A stretch of DNA of 64,000 nucleotides from Quercus robur (taxonomy: Eukaryota > Streptophyta > Magnoliopsida > Fagales > Fagaceae), in contig NC_065545.1 of assembly GCF_932294415.1 (NCBI RefSeq), forward strand, positions 18,542,857 to 18,606,856, read 5' to 3'. The notes beneath the pieces were generated by a model. It searched no databases. It was not told the DNA's origin and saw only the letters and a program-made list of their open reading frames with translations. Numbering within the stretch: the first letter of the stretch is position 1; every line of letters starts with the position of its first letter. Shown here in pieces: positions 22,736-34,916 of the stretch. The translations under genes and the position numbers were made by a program.

Positions 22736-23041
22736 TGGGAGGGACGAATCTTTGACCCCAAGAAGGAATTATCCCCTTTGGAAATGACGTTAAGCCTTAA
22801 TTCTCAAGGTCTTACTCAATCCTATATCGGGGAGAGACGTCTCCCACTCATGCCTTATAAGGTTTTGGCCTATGAATGAACTTGTAGTAGTGGTACACTC
22901 ATCCTTAGGCCAAAGGCTTATAAGGCATGAGTGGGAGGCGTCTTTCTCCGATGTGGGATTGAGCAAAATCTTGAGGATTAAGGTTCAATGCCATTTCCAA
23001 AGAGGACAATTCCTTCTTAGGTTAGAGATTCGTCCCTCCCA
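22736..23041. mobile_element. Foldback element of about 306 bp inside the GGTCC array
   Basis: Arms at about 22736-22872 and 22906-23041 are inverted repeats of each other over roughly 135 bases, from tgggagggacgaatct at the edge to atgccttataag near the centre, with a loop of about 30 bases. No coding potential, and the target duplication is unclear. It would form a strong hairpin if transcribed. Confidence 0.8.
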
Positions 23042-23044
23042 CAA

Positions 23045-24186
23045 TCTCCATTTGATCCAATTTGGTTCATTCATATCACTTTAGTTCATTTTGGTATCTA
23101 TTTTTGTGCACTTACATAATGGGAAAAGACATGTTTGGGTCGAAAGCACCTAATTTAAATACAAATTTATTATTAAAAAAAAAAAAATCTCAAAGTTGTA
23201 ATATATAAAATCCTAAGTATAGTATTTATTGTTATTACGCTTTTGTTGAGCCACATTAATGTTGCATTTTAGTCCACTTCGATATGGTTAAATTTAAGTG
23301 AAAGTCTTTATAAATATAAAAGCTATAAATATATAAATATAATCTTTAAGGCAGTTATTTGTTTGGTTTAGTGTAGTTACTTAAAGAAAACCACAACAAA
23401 ACATGTTATATTTTAAAAAATTTGAAAAAAGAAGAAGATAGTGATGAGAAATAAAAGAGGGTTTTACGAGATTTTTATCATCATCATTATTATATTAAGG
23501 CTTTGCAGTTTGGAGGGGAAGTGAAAAAGACAGTGGAAAGATTTGGCTAAATATTTTGAAGGAAAATTATGATATTTTTTCTATAAAAATTATTTTAATC
23601 ATAATAGTAAAAACAAATGGGCATTTGGTCTAGTGGAATGCCGATTGCCCACAACTCTCTTCTTTTTTCTTTTTTTTTTGAAATCACAACTTATCTACTT
23701 GTGGTTTGGCTGAAATTTAAGTTATTTACTTGTGGTTTGAAATTTGACATTTTACCTATTTGAGATTAGCTTAATTAGAGTTTCGTAACCCATCTATGTT
23801 AAAAATTGGGCTAAATATGTAATTATGTTCCACTTTTATATTTCTCTCCTTGGAAAACACAAAAAAAAAAAAACATAAAAATACAAAATGATAAAAAATA
23901 ATCTAATGGAACATTTGTTTCATGAGATTTCAAACTATACGTAAGAAACTTAAATTTTGATCAAATCTCAGGTAGGTAAAGTGTCGAATTTCAAACCACA
24001 GTTATTCAATTTAAATTTTTGCCAAACCATAAGTGAGAAAATTGTAATTTGGCTTTTTTTTTTTTTTGGAACAAAACGACATCGTTATACACTACTCTAA
24101 AAACCCTACTAGCCGACATATATAGGGTTTTATATTTTTCCGAAGAAGAAAAGTAGTACAGAAAACTTGATGATTACTTTTGAACA

Positions 24187-24220
<34 letters not shown>

Positions 24221-25228
24221 AAACAACAATACTGGATTTGGCTCTACAAATACAGAAAACCAAACCTCATGGTTGATGGTTTCTTTAGATGTTCTTTTTC
24301 AGAGTCTTTCTTGTACTTTCTAAGATGGGACTCTGTTTTGCAAAAGCATAAAGGTGAGACAAGAATCAAGATCATTAGATCAACTTCTTTTTTTTTTGGT
24401 AAGAATTTTCTTGTTAAAGTTCATGTAACATAGGACTTTCTCATTAAAAGTAAAAAAGTTAATAGCTTTGTCATTATAACTTTCATTCTCTTCTTCACAG
24501 TGAATATTGAAAATATGAGATTTTTATTCATGGGGTATAGCAACAATGATCAATAAGTTTTTCATTGTGTAAAATGACACGTGAAGTTATTTGAGATTGT
24601 ACCACAATATGTAAACAAATTGATTCCTACCCGTATTATTATTGGTTATGATTGTCATGACCCAAATGCTGTTGATCATGCAATATATATAGTTTGTACA
24701 TCACATCACACAAGTATTATTACGTTTTTGTAGAAGCACCATTCACAAGCATATATACCTGTTCTATTCTGTAACATAATCTTATTTCAAAGATTTGATT
24801 TTTATAATTTTTTATAGCTTGTCTGTAGTGTTATGATATTATGATGTTGCTGAACTAGCAAAATAAACATTGATATGTGTTGTGTTGTGTAATATAACAT
24901 TCAAAAAAAGCCTGCATCACTATCGCAGTCGGATATCAACTTGAGGTATTGAGTGCATTGGCTTTAATTAGAAGCATCAGCACAAAGACACCTACTTTCA
25001 TTCATAACTACTCAAAAATTATGCAAGGGAAAAACTCTGTTTGAACAAACTACTAATAATTAAATATTGTGCTCACATGTTTGTTTTCATTTGAATATAT
25101 TCATCTGCAATGCCTTATTATTTTTCTCACTTATAATGTTATGTTATATGCTCAGAAAACCTAGTTGCGCTAGCAATGGCAAAGTAACATCAAGACAACT
25201 CAGTATTCTCAGAGTCGAAGAAAGTAGT
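23045..25228. other. Intergenic DNA with a diverged copy of the BRCT-gene upstream region
   Basis: Bases about 23385-23595 resemble 18055-18225 (aaaccacaacaaaacatg, ttggaggggaa-tgaaaaa-gacagtgg, aagatttggc/gt). The rest is AT-rich, with a TA microsatellite at 24189-24217, several T runs and no recognised gene. Confidence 0.6.
23619..23640 (+). pseudogene. tRNA-Pro 5' fragment
   Basis: gggcatttggtctagtgg matches the first 18 bases of the tRNA-Pro at 18267-18338, then breaks directly into aatgcc, which resembles the 3' acceptor strand. The middle of the tRNA is missing. Its orientation is opposite to the intact gene although the flanking DNA is collinear. Confidence 0.75.
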
Positions 25229-26173
25229 ATGACCTCTTCAAAAAAAAGAAAAGAAAGTGGTATGACAGGACTTTGGTCTGGTCTTCCTGCAGACCTTCTA
25301 TCATTAATTGTGGATCGATTAGGCCTAATTGAGCTTCTGAGTTTTCATGGTGTATGTAAGGCTTGGAGAGCTGCTGCATCCACAGCTTTATCTATGATTG
25401 AAGCCTCAGCCAATCATAAACCCTGGTTTCTAATCTATGGTGAAAATTCACAATGCCATTTGTATAATGAATCTGGAAGAAGGTACACTACTAGCATCCC
25501 AGAATTGGATGGAGCAACTCGCATTGCATCACACCAAGGATGGATTCTTGTATTTCAAGGAGGCTCAATGTTCTTCTACTGCCCATTCTCTCATGCAAAA
25601 ATAGATATTCCTACGTTTCCCCTTTCGGTACTCTCTAACCATGCTGCAGCATTTTCATCTCCTCCCACCACTCGTGAATGCATTGTTGCTGTCATGCATC
25701 GTGACATTATGTCTGGATTCTCGCTATACGTTCTTCAACGTGGAGCTAATGCATGGGCTAAGTGTGAACTCGTTCAATTTTATAATGTAAGGGAATTAGG
25801 TAGTGCTATATATGGGAATCAAAATTTCTATTTTTTTGACAAAATAAACAAATTAATTACCTTCTCTGTCAAGGACAAAACCTGTGTACAGCACACTCTA
25901 CTTAAGAATGAGAATTCAACCGCCATAAAGCATCTCCCCTATGTTCGTAGTAAGAGTCATTTTGTGAGAAGAAACATGAAGAAGAAATTGGGGCTGGGTG
26001 AAGATGTTTCAATTTCTATCTGTGGAACAGTGGTACAGAATGATAGCACTGACATTATTATATGTAATGAGGAAGTTGAGTCTGCTGAAGAATTTGAAAG
26101 CTGTTACCTCAAAGGGGTATGGATCCAACCAAGATTTTTTCACCTCTCTCCAAATCAGAGCTGGTCATTTTGA
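25229..26173 (+). CDS. F-box protein with DUF295 (KIB1-like) domain
   Basis: A single-exon frame encodes about 314 residues from the ATG at 25229 (MTSSKKRKESGMTGLW). In-frame upstream codons exist, but this start best matches the length of the paralogue at 34917. The F-box is at about residues 14-55 (LPADLLSLIVDRLGLIELLS and GVCKAWR). DUF295 follows, with the SMFFYCPFSHAKIDIP block and the C-terminal LKGVWIQPRFFHLSPNQSW. Plant F-box/DUF295 proteins are substrate adaptors of SCF ubiquitin ligases or their degenerate relatives; the target is not predictable. The frame is intact to TGA. It is clearly diverged from the 34.9-kb gene, so it is the older duplicate. Confidence 0.88.
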   Translation: MTSSKKRKESGMTGLWSGLPADLLSLIVDRLGLIELLSFHGVCKAWRAAASTALSMIEASANHKPWFLIYGENSQCHLYNESGRRYTTSIPELDGATRIASHQGWILVFQGGSMFFYCPFSHAKIDIPTFPLSVLSNHAAAFSSPPTTRECIVAVMHRDIMSGFSLYVLQRGANAWAKCELVQFYNVRELGSAIYGNQNFYFFDKINKLITFSVKDKTCVQHTLLKNENSTAIKHLPYVRSKSHFVRRNMKKKLGLGEDVSISICGTVVQNDSTDIIICNEEVESAEEFESCYLKGVWIQPRFFHLSPNQSWSF

Positions 26174-26375
26174 GGGCTGATTTCTTCCTGCTATTTTTTT
26201 AGCAAAGTTTTACTCATACTTTCTCTTGTATTATAGAAACACTGAGATTTCACCTCTCTCAAAATCAGAGTTGGTCACATTGAGGGCTTGATTTTTTATA
26301 GCTCTTATTTTTTAGCAAAGTTTTACTCCTTATACTTTCTATTGTATTATTTGGAACACTGAGATCAATGACTTT
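26141..26375 (+). repeat. Tandem duplication of the F-box gene's 3' end
   Basis: The stretch cacctctctccaaatcagag...cactgagat (about 26141-26250) recurs, diverged, at about 26251-26365, including the last coding bases and the agcaaagttttactc block. The second copy lies in the 3' flank and codes for nothing. Confidence 0.8.
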
Positions 26376-29026
26376 GTTCTCACGTAAAGAGTTGACTTCG
26401 AATTGGTTCTTATTTTGGTGAACTCAGTTAATAATGCTATTTTCATTACCAACTAGTAGTATCTATATCTAGTTCTGATTATGTTACAATATATTGCTAT
26501 GATTTATTGTTTTGTAATGCATAGTCTGAGAGTTTCTGAACTGGGAATTTGTAGCAATCAAAAAAGCCAATTATAGGACATTCACATACATAATTAAAAA
26601 AGGAGAAAGCACAATGTTCTCGTACTTGTCTTGTATTCAATTTCCATTTAAGGAATGAATTGGATCTACTTATTAATGTACAAATCAAATAAAAGTAATA
26701 AGAACTTATCAGTTTTATTTTTTCCATTGCCGCAGCTAACCAAAAAAAAAAAAAAAAAAACTGGAAATGCCAGGCAAATTGCTATTATGCAAATGCAGCA
26801 TCTGAGCTTTTATTAGGTACAAGTAAACAGAACACTTGCAGAGCCATGGAATCCAGTGGTAACTAATTAGCAGGAGTAATAAGAAGAAGACAAGTTTGAT
26901 CAACACCTTCCCAAGAAGCCATGGAAATTAAAGGAGCATATAACAAAAACGTTTCAACCCTAGCAGACCAGACCAGACCAATCACAAAACAAACAATAGT
27001 CATCAATACAGCTTATCATATACATACTTGTAAGCTGTAAGAGCTTGTTGGATAATACAACAACTACATGTCGTTTTTTAACTGAAAAATTGAATGGAGA
27101 AAAGGGCTATGGCTAATGTTGATTATGCCATTGAGAACTTTTTATTTATTTATGAGGAATGCTAATGTTGATTATAACTACCCCTTTTCTTTTGCTGATT
27201 AACACTTTAATAGCTCAGCCAATAACTCAAAAAAAAAAACCTAAAGACTAGTAATACTTATTATTATCAAAACCAGAAGATTAGTTTTTTCGTTTCAGTC
27301 CAAGCCTTGCTTAGAGTTGACCTCTGCTCCCTTTATGGTACATGTTCTTATCAACACTCCTTACAAAACGCAGTAAAAAAGACATTTGAGGTTGGCAACT
27401 TGGAGACTGCCTTGTGAGAAATGGCAGTATGGCACTCCAATCAATCACACTCTTTCACCACTCATGAAAAATCTTAGTTTTTGCAAGAGATGCCTTAAGT
27501 GAGTGCATATGTAATTTGCTAAGTACCCACGATTCTAGGTAAAAGATTAATGACGTAATTTTTTTTTTTTGAGAAACAATTAATGATGTAATTTGGATAC
27601 ACAGTATGCAGAGAAATTCCAGTGTATAAGAGATGCTACTTTCATAGCAGAGAAATTCCAGTGTATAAGAGAAACAATTAATGATGTAATTTTTTTTTTT
27701 CCATCTCAATCATATAGATTTCATTTATTGATAACCTATTAAGCCTTGATTAGTCCCTAATCAACCTAAATCTTAGATAGTAGGTGTGCTGGTTGGTCAA
27801 AGCTCATCAGTGTGCTTGGCTTTGATAATTGATACTATTGTTGCACAAACAACATTACACTGGCTTTGGTTGACCTGCCAAAATTACCCCTCAAAACTTT
27901 TGGTTTTTAATATTTTGTCTTATGGTCCAATCCAAGAAGTTGCAACTTGGAAGGGTGTTTTTCTGTCCATCACATTTTGGTGGGACTGTGGCACGTTGCT
28001 ATCTATTTTAAAGCTCTCTTTCTCTCTCTCTCAAACCTTGTACTTGTCTGGTGAGCCAAGCTGAAAGCTCAAAATACAATCTTTCTGCAAGAAATTATGT
28101 TAAGGTATGGCCTAAGGTTGGTTTCTTTTTGTGTTTACTTTTTCTATGTTGATCCTTGGAAAGAAGTACTTGAAGTTTCAGCTTTTGTTTCTTTCTCCTT
28201 CAACCGAATCTTTTTTTTGGGGTTTAAAGAGCTTAAGGGGCATCATCTTCTTCCTGGGCAATTAAAAACAAGGCAGATTTGATTTCAAGTCCCATTTTGA
28301 CCCATGTCTTTTCTATGTGAATGGAGGACTCATTTCTCAATTATGGGTTACTGAAATGGCATAATTGCTGGCCATTTCAAAATTGATCAATATGGGTGCA
28401 CCTCATTTAAATTAGCCCTTTAATTAATGAAATTTAGTTTTGTTTGCTTTGTTTCATATATGCTGAAGTGAATATAGCTCATAATATGTTCCTATTGTTT
28501 TAACAGCAAAAATGTCTCCATTTCAAGAGCTTTGCTTGCTCAGAGCTTCTACAGGTTACTATCAACCCAGACCGGAAGGTGTGTCAAAGTTACCTATACT
28601 TTTACCATATATTTATATTCAAATTTACTTTTCTTACCTTGGATATTTCTTTCTTTCTTTCTTTTTGTTTTTGATATGACCACATTAGATGCGCGTGCTG
28701 TTCCAATAATAAGCTGTAAAATATTATTATATGCTAGGAATTTTCATGGATGGTGGTATAGTAATGCCAATATTAGTTTTTTTTTTTTGAGAATGATACA
28801 ATAAAAGGTCTACCTATATTAGTTAAATGATACAATAAAAGGTCTACCTCTTTTTTCTTTTTCTTTTTTTCTTCTTTTTTTTTTTTTTTTTTTAATTTTT
28901 TTTTTTTTACGTAGTGCCTAGAGTTGCCACATTACTGGGTATCTGCACAGACCTTTCCATGATACAATTATAAAACACTTTGTATAAAATATAAAACATT
29001 ATTATATGTTTTATATTTCTTTATTT

Positions 29027-29069
<43 letters not shown>

Positions 29070-29142
29070 CTTACTATAAAATGCTGTTGCGAGTAGTACT
29101 CACCAGTTTTTGGTCTACCTGGAAGTATGTTTCAGCACCACT
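26376..29142. other. Intergenic DNA with small local repeats, no gene recognised
   Basis: A cagagaaattccagtgtataagag unit occurs twice at about 27606-27670 and is bracketed by repeated attaatgatgtaattt words. A TA tract lies at 29031-29063, T runs at 28868-28909. An exon-like stretch with an acceptor (taacag) and donor (gaaggtgtgt) at about 28507-28579 is followed by nothing recognisable. No protein family seen on either strand. Confidence 0.5.
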
Positions 29143-30573
29143 TAGGGATGGCCCTAGACATTTTGGGACCTAAGGCGAGAACTAAAAATGAGACATTTTT
29201 TTTTTATACTTATATATTAATTAAATTAATATTTATTTAATATTTTTATATTATATTTTTCATCATTATTTTCATTTTCTTCTAAATTATTTTGTAGTTC
29301 ATTATCAAGATTTGTTGTATTGCAAAATTGAACATCATTTTCTTCTAAATTATTTTGGTGAATTTCTTGCTCATTTGTGATATTTTCATCTAAATTTTGT
29401 GTTATATTTTGTTTATTACTAATAACAAATTTATCCATTGATCATTTTTGAGACTCAATTAATTTTTCTTCTTTTTTTCTTTTTTTAAGTTTTTCATATT
29501 CAGATGCATATTTTCTAGTAGACATTTCTAATCAAACAAAATATTTATAAAGACTAAAATAAAAAATAACTTTCAAGTGTAAAGCAAATGAGAAATAGAA
29601 TCTGATTTATATAAAAAGTATTGTTGTATTTTCATCGAATAATAACAAGTTTTTAGCAACCTCAACCTGCATAAATTAAAAAAAAAATTAAGTACAAGTA
29701 TAACAAAAATTTAAGCACAGCCATAACATTGACACAAGACTTACTAATAAGACCCACTCACCAACAAAAAAAACACAAAGCAAATCCTATCTATAACCAA
29801 AAAAAAAAAAGAAAAAAAAAAGCAGGCTTTGAAAAAAAAAAAAAAAAAAAACTGGAAGGCCCAAACTTAACGCCCAGTCCAGGGAGGGTCCAGGCAGCCA
29901 TAATGATAAACTGATAAGTGATAAACAAAGTTACAAAACCAGCCAGGGACAGGGAGGGCCCAAATAAACAAAGTTATCTTTAAGTTCTTAACAAAAGCCC
30001 AAATATTTATTATAATTTTATACCTGAGTCCTGAACCTCAGAAACTGATACGGTGAGGTGAGCAGTTGAGAGTTGAGAGAGGCTGAGGCGGAGAGCAGAG
30101 AATCAGAGAGAGGCTGAGGCGGTCCAGCTGGACCAGCCGTCCAGGCGGAGGAGCTTCAAGCTTGCTGCCTTGCTTGAGCCTTGAGCTGTTGTCTGTTGAG
30201 CAGATGAGAACAGACTGAACAGTGGAGACTGGAGACTAGAGAGAGGCCGAGAGCAGAGACTAGAGAGAAAGGTTAAATTTTTAGGGTTTTGAGTGGATTT
30301 ATTTGTTTTGATTTGTGATTGTTTTGTGGTTAATCCCTTAGACCGGATTTGTAGTTTATCTGTTTGTTTTTTGGTCAATGATTTTGTTTAGAACCAATGT
30401 TTAATAGGATTTACCAAATTTTTTTTTTTTTGGTTAGAAGGATGTGCCAGATTATTTTTATAATTCATTTGAAACTATTTTTTTTTTCCCTCTACTACCC
30501 GGTTCTTTTCTAAAATTTTGGGGCCCGGGGCCTTAGGCAATTGCCTAACTCGCCTAAGGGAAGGCCCGGCCCT
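29143..30573 (-). mobile_element. Internally deleted hAT-type element
   Basis: The left edge (TAGGGATGGCCCTAG) and the complement of the right edge (CAGGGCCGGGCCTTCCC) are hAT-like ends, followed inward on both sides by cctaaggc words. Inside, the minus strand holds the start of a transposase gene of the hAT family with an N-terminal TTF-type zinc finger. About 29226-29540 reads STRKYASGSE-like, then lysine-rich, then SQKGSMDKFVISN and an Asn/Glu-rich stretch. The catalytic and dimerisation regions are absent. An 8-bp target duplication could not be confirmed. Confidence 0.65.
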
Positions 30574-30609
30574 GGTTGAAAACACAAACACAGCGTGGTG
30601 TTTGTTGGT

Positions 30610-30745
30610 GTGTTTTACTTGCGGAAAAAGAAAATATTTTTCTTTTTCCGCAAGTAAAACACTTGCATGGTATTTTCTTTTTCCGCAAGTAAAACACTTG
30701 CATGGCAAACAAATTTTCTTTTTCCGCAAGATGGCAAACAAGCAA
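30610..30745 (+). repeat. Perfect 25-bp-arm hairpin followed by direct repeats of one arm
   Basis: Arms at 30610-30634 and 30638-30662 are exact inverted repeats (gtgttttacttgcggaaaaa and complement) separated by three bases. The right arm plus cttgcatgg then recurs in direct orientation at about 30673-30706 and, shortened, at about 30714-30735. It lies 160-300 bases before the OMA1-like start codon. Confidence 0.9.
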
Positions 30746-30905
30746 AAAAATAAAACTAACCGCCGGATACCAAAAGCCCTAGATTCGGTATGTAGTCCTA
30801 TATAAGACATATATGGTCACAACGCCTCTCACAGACCCTCTGCGTCTTAAAGTGGCAGAGAAAACAAATTTGTTCAATATTGTTCTTAGCTTAAGGTGAA
30901 GGGTA

Positions 30906-32915
30906 ATGGGGTTTTCTTTGATAAAATTGATGGGAAGCCAGTTCATGTCAAGTAGCCATAACACGATTGCAGCAAGTAGAATTTTCAATTCGAAGATTGT
31001 TCCTTCTGTGGGGTTGGCTGGAGTAATTGGAGTGCAACATATGATTCATACATGTACAAGGAGATTTTACCATGCAAATTTTTCTCAGAAATTCCTAAAC
31101 GGTGCAGCTACAACTCCTTCACTTAATTTGTGGGCACAAAGATGTCTGAGATTTTGTAAAAGAAACAAAGGCAGTTTGCTGTTTGGTGCTTTTGCTGCTT
31201 GTGTTACTCTTTCTTATGTGAGAATACAAAGAGTACCATACACAAAACAAATTCAATTTGTTACCAAAGAAACAACGGAGGAAAGGAGGGCAGAGGATCG
31301 CTGGAAGACGTTTATGGAGAGATACAAAGAAGATTTACTCCCTTTATCAGACCCTAGGAGTATTAGGGCACAATCCGTAGCTACAAATTTGATTAGAGCA
31401 ATGAAGGTGGGGTTAAGGCTTGAAAAGGAGTGCAAGGTCAATGGGAATTCATGTGAGGATGGAGTTTTTAGAGAGTATAGGGTACGTAGCGAGTGGGAAA
31501 GAGATAATGTAGATCACCTTAACAGCTTTAAATATGAAGGAGGGAATCTTCTTTCTGATTGTAAACTTTTATGGAAACCTAGTACTAAACATTTGGATGG
31601 AAAAGATTGGGAAGTTTATGTGTTGGATTGCCCTCATGAAGAAGATGCTTTACACTTCTGCCACTTCTCCCACTTTAATAAAAGGATTGTTATTCCTAGG
31701 GGGTTGCTCGACAGTCTAAAGTCCGATGCAGAGTTAGCATTATTTATTGGGCATGAGGTCTGTTTCTTTTTCTTTTTATATTAATTGTTTCTTTGGATAT
31801 TTTATGATTAGGATATTACAATTTTTTTTTTCTTCTTAGATTGGGCATATTGTGGGTCGACATATAGCAAGAATTTATATCAGGTTTTGCTGGAATATCT
31901 ATCTTCTCACTCGTATATTCGAAGAGAAGTTTGGATTTGAAGAGTTGTTTTGGGCTTATACTCGCAGATGGTATTATTTTCTTCTTTATCAATTTTTGGT
32001 ACTATGTGTTTAAGTCATTTTAATCATTGCAAATGCATTGGTTCAATTAATTTATTTTCCCTTTTGAATTCCTAAATATATATAATTGGTTTAAAGAATT
32101 TTATTTTTGAAAGTAGGAATCACAAGGATGTATAATTTGGTCGTTTATTTTATTTATTATGGTCAGGAGGCCCATAAATCAAGTAAAATAATACGAATCC
32201 AAACTATTAGCATGGTATATATACTATATACTACAATCCTAATTTAGGATTAGCTTCTTCTCAAGGAAAAAAAAAACATAGGATTATAAAAAAAAAACAT
32301 AGGATTATCTTTTTCCCTAGCAGTGACTGTTTGGTAAATTCACCCAAAACCGTTAATGATACTAAAACAATTGTTGAGTGGGACCACTTCCTACGGATTG
32401 AAATACTTGAGATTATATATAGATTTGTGAATCTAAAGAAAGCATTTGAATGTACTTTGAAAGCTTTTTTTTTTAAATTTTAATTCTGTTATTGTCTATT
32501 CTCTTTTAGACTTTTAGTATTGATCAAACAAAGCCAAAAGTGGTTGAAATTTCTTTTTGTGTGCTGTCCATAATATCGTTTGAAAATCCAAATTCTTCTA
32601 CCTTGGTTTTTTTTATTTGCACTAACTTTTACTTAAAAGTTTAGTTACATGTTTTTCATGTCAAATTAAAATAATGCTACACTTTGTTTCAATTATAGGA
32701 ATGAAAGGGAGGCAAATTATATTGGATTAATGTTAATGGCATCTGCTGGATATGACCCTGAAACAATAATTGGCGTATTAGAGAAGTCGGGCCAAACTTT
32801 CAATAAGAATCTACTAAAAGAGGCCAAAGAAATGGGAGAAGTGTTTGCTGTGTTCAAGAAAGTAAAAGATTACATGAATTTGAGAAGCGTGATTTATAGG
32901 AGCATGCTTGATTAA
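30906..32915 (+). CDS. OMA1-like mitochondrial metalloendopeptidase (M48 family), three exons
   Basis: Exons 30906-31757, 31840-31970 and 32699-32915, all GT-AG, join to 1200 bases, or 399 residues plus TAA stop. The N-terminus (MGFSLIKLMGSQFMSSSHN and an Arg-rich stretch with no acids) looks like a mitochondrial presequence. A hydrophobic segment (about residues 97-110, SLLFGAFAACVTLSYV) could be the inner-membrane anchor. The zinc site spans the first splice junction: GHE/IGH gives HEIGH, the HExxH motif at about 283-287, and the third ligand is in NEREAN at the start of exon 3. OMA1 proteases cleave inner-membrane substrates under stress. The frame is intact. The ending (RSVIYRSMLD) is shorter and more diverged than a standard plant OMA1, so this may be a specialised paralogue. 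A broken relative is at 51.5 kb. Confidence 0.85.
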
Positions 32916-33028
32916 TGGAAATTTAATGCTTGGTTGGTTTTCTTTTGTTTTTGTTTTTGTTTTTGAGTCTTTTAAGTTTTGACACATTTCACAGTGGTTA
33001 CAATACATTTCACAGTGGTTTTGAGTCT

Positions 33029-33260
33029 GTGACCATTGCTAATGGCGGTGTTTTGCCTAACATTCATCAGAATTTGTTGCCCAAGAAAGCTGGGAAAGGA
33101 AAGGGTGATATTGGGTCTGCTTCTCAGGAATTTTAGGTGTACTGGGTTGTTGGGTTTTGTTAGGTTATGGGTTTGACAGCTTTGTAATGAAGTAGCTTTT
33201 TGTCATTTAAAGCTTCACTTGGAGTGATAATGAAATATTGGGTTTTGTCTCAGATTTTCA
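33029..33260 (+). pseudogene. Histone H2A.X 3'-end fragment
   Basis: From 33029 to the TAG at 33134-33136 the sequence reads [20 protein letters not shown] and then a Lys/Gly stretch ending GSASQEF. This is the plant H2A.X C-terminus with its SQEF phosphorylation motif. The histone fold is missing. The following ~120 bases are probably the parental 3' untranslated region, since they recur at 61.1 kb. An acatttcacagtggtt unit is duplicated just upstream. It begins about 110 bases after the OMA1-like stop. Confidence 0.9.
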
Positions 33261-34128
33261 ATTTGTGTTATGTGAATGGTGTCTTTTGTTTTACAATTTG
33301 GAAATTATAGGAATCTGAATTTCAATTAAGCACATAACATGGAAATGTGATTATTGAATTTAATGTTTCAGATTGAATGTGTTTTGAATTCGGAGTAATT
33401 ATCTTTAATTCTGTGACTACACTTGGCTAATTTTAGTGGTAATTGGATCTTAAATTGTTCTTTGTAAATGTTAAATTTTGCTACCTAGTATTTATCTTTG
33501 GAAAATCTGACAGCTGTTAGTGAACTAGTGAAACTAAAATTCTTGTGTGTGTGTGTGTGCTTGTACTGGTTTGGACTTTCTCAACATATAAAACAATACT
33601 ATGTGGTTTAATACTTTTGCACTTATCACAAATTAACATTGTGATGGCTGATCCTCACTCTGTAAATCTAGATCTCTGTTCTCTTGAGGAGGGGGTTTCT
33701 TCACCCCAATCTCCAAGGTAATATAATGCATGTGTTCTTGTTGATTTGTCTTTGTGTCTCTCGATTGTAGCAGGTTTACCATAAAAATGTCATGCATAGA
33801 TGATCCATGATTATGATCAACAAGTGTACATTTTAAAGTTGTATTTTCACACCCATCTCAAAAATCATGAATACATATACAATACGTGACATCAACATTT
33901 CTGAGTTCTTTTCTAAACAAAAAAGAGTGGCAATTTACCAATCAAGAAAAAAGAGAGTGGCAATTCTGATTGTAATTTTAGTAATATGTTGCTTTGATGC
34001 TTGAGTATCCTTCATTCCCCCTTCTTAAAATTTTGTTCTTGACAATATTTGGTATGTTAATGTTTTGTGTAGCTTCAAACAGGGTTTTTTTTTTTTTTTT
34101 TTGGGGTTAATTGATTAGAAAGAGAAGA

Positions 34129-34161
<33 letters not shown>

Positions 34162-34916
34162 CTGTAAACAATGCTTAGGCTTTGGTTAAATCCTGTTTTG
34201 GACACGTTCTCTACTAAACAATATTAGCAATCATAATTAATATAATTTAGTGAACTAATACTTAAATATAAATGCATACTTCATTGAGATGGAAGCCTAA
34301 ATAAAGAGAATTTGAAGGAATGTGCTACATAACCGAACCTCATGCTCTCACGCATGAGGTATTTGCTTTATGATTATTGATTCTTGTTGGTGATGAATTG
34401 CATTCTTTGAGTACAGTCATTTTGGTGATGAATTGCATTGTTTGGTTATTGAGCTATTCAGTACGCTAGTTAGTTTCTTTTGTGGTAAGAACTATACACG
34501 ATGACCAGTTTGGTTGTCGTTAGAATTTGTTTGACCTCATTCACATTTTCTATAAGACCATATAACATATAATGAATAATTCATCATGTTGAATAGGCTT
34601 TGTTTTTCTGATTTCATTAAATGCCCTTATTCTTTTTTCTTTGTTCTTTCTTTAATGATGGTGATGGTGATGATGATGACCACAATGATATGAGTAGCTC
34701 CACCACTGGTGTCCTTTTAAGCATTAGGAAGCTTTACTACTTCCAGGACACTCCACTACATTGATCAGGGCATGCCTGTATGAATGTAAAATTCTTTATG
34801 TTTTGTCAGTTCCTTTCTTGCTAGTTCTCCAGTAATCCTTTTCTATGTTCTTATAAGTTATAACATGTTTAGCAGGCATAGAATGTCCATAGAAACGGGT
34901 CTTATCAGGACTACAT

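Noticed and set aside
25067-25228. Longer N-terminus for the 25.2-kb F-box protein
   Set aside because: It would begin with a GTG codon, adds a hydrophobic stretch not seen in the paralogue, and an ATG at 25229 gives the expected length.
27786-28282. Possible membrane-protein frames
   Set aside because: No recognisable motif and no supporting splice structure on either side.
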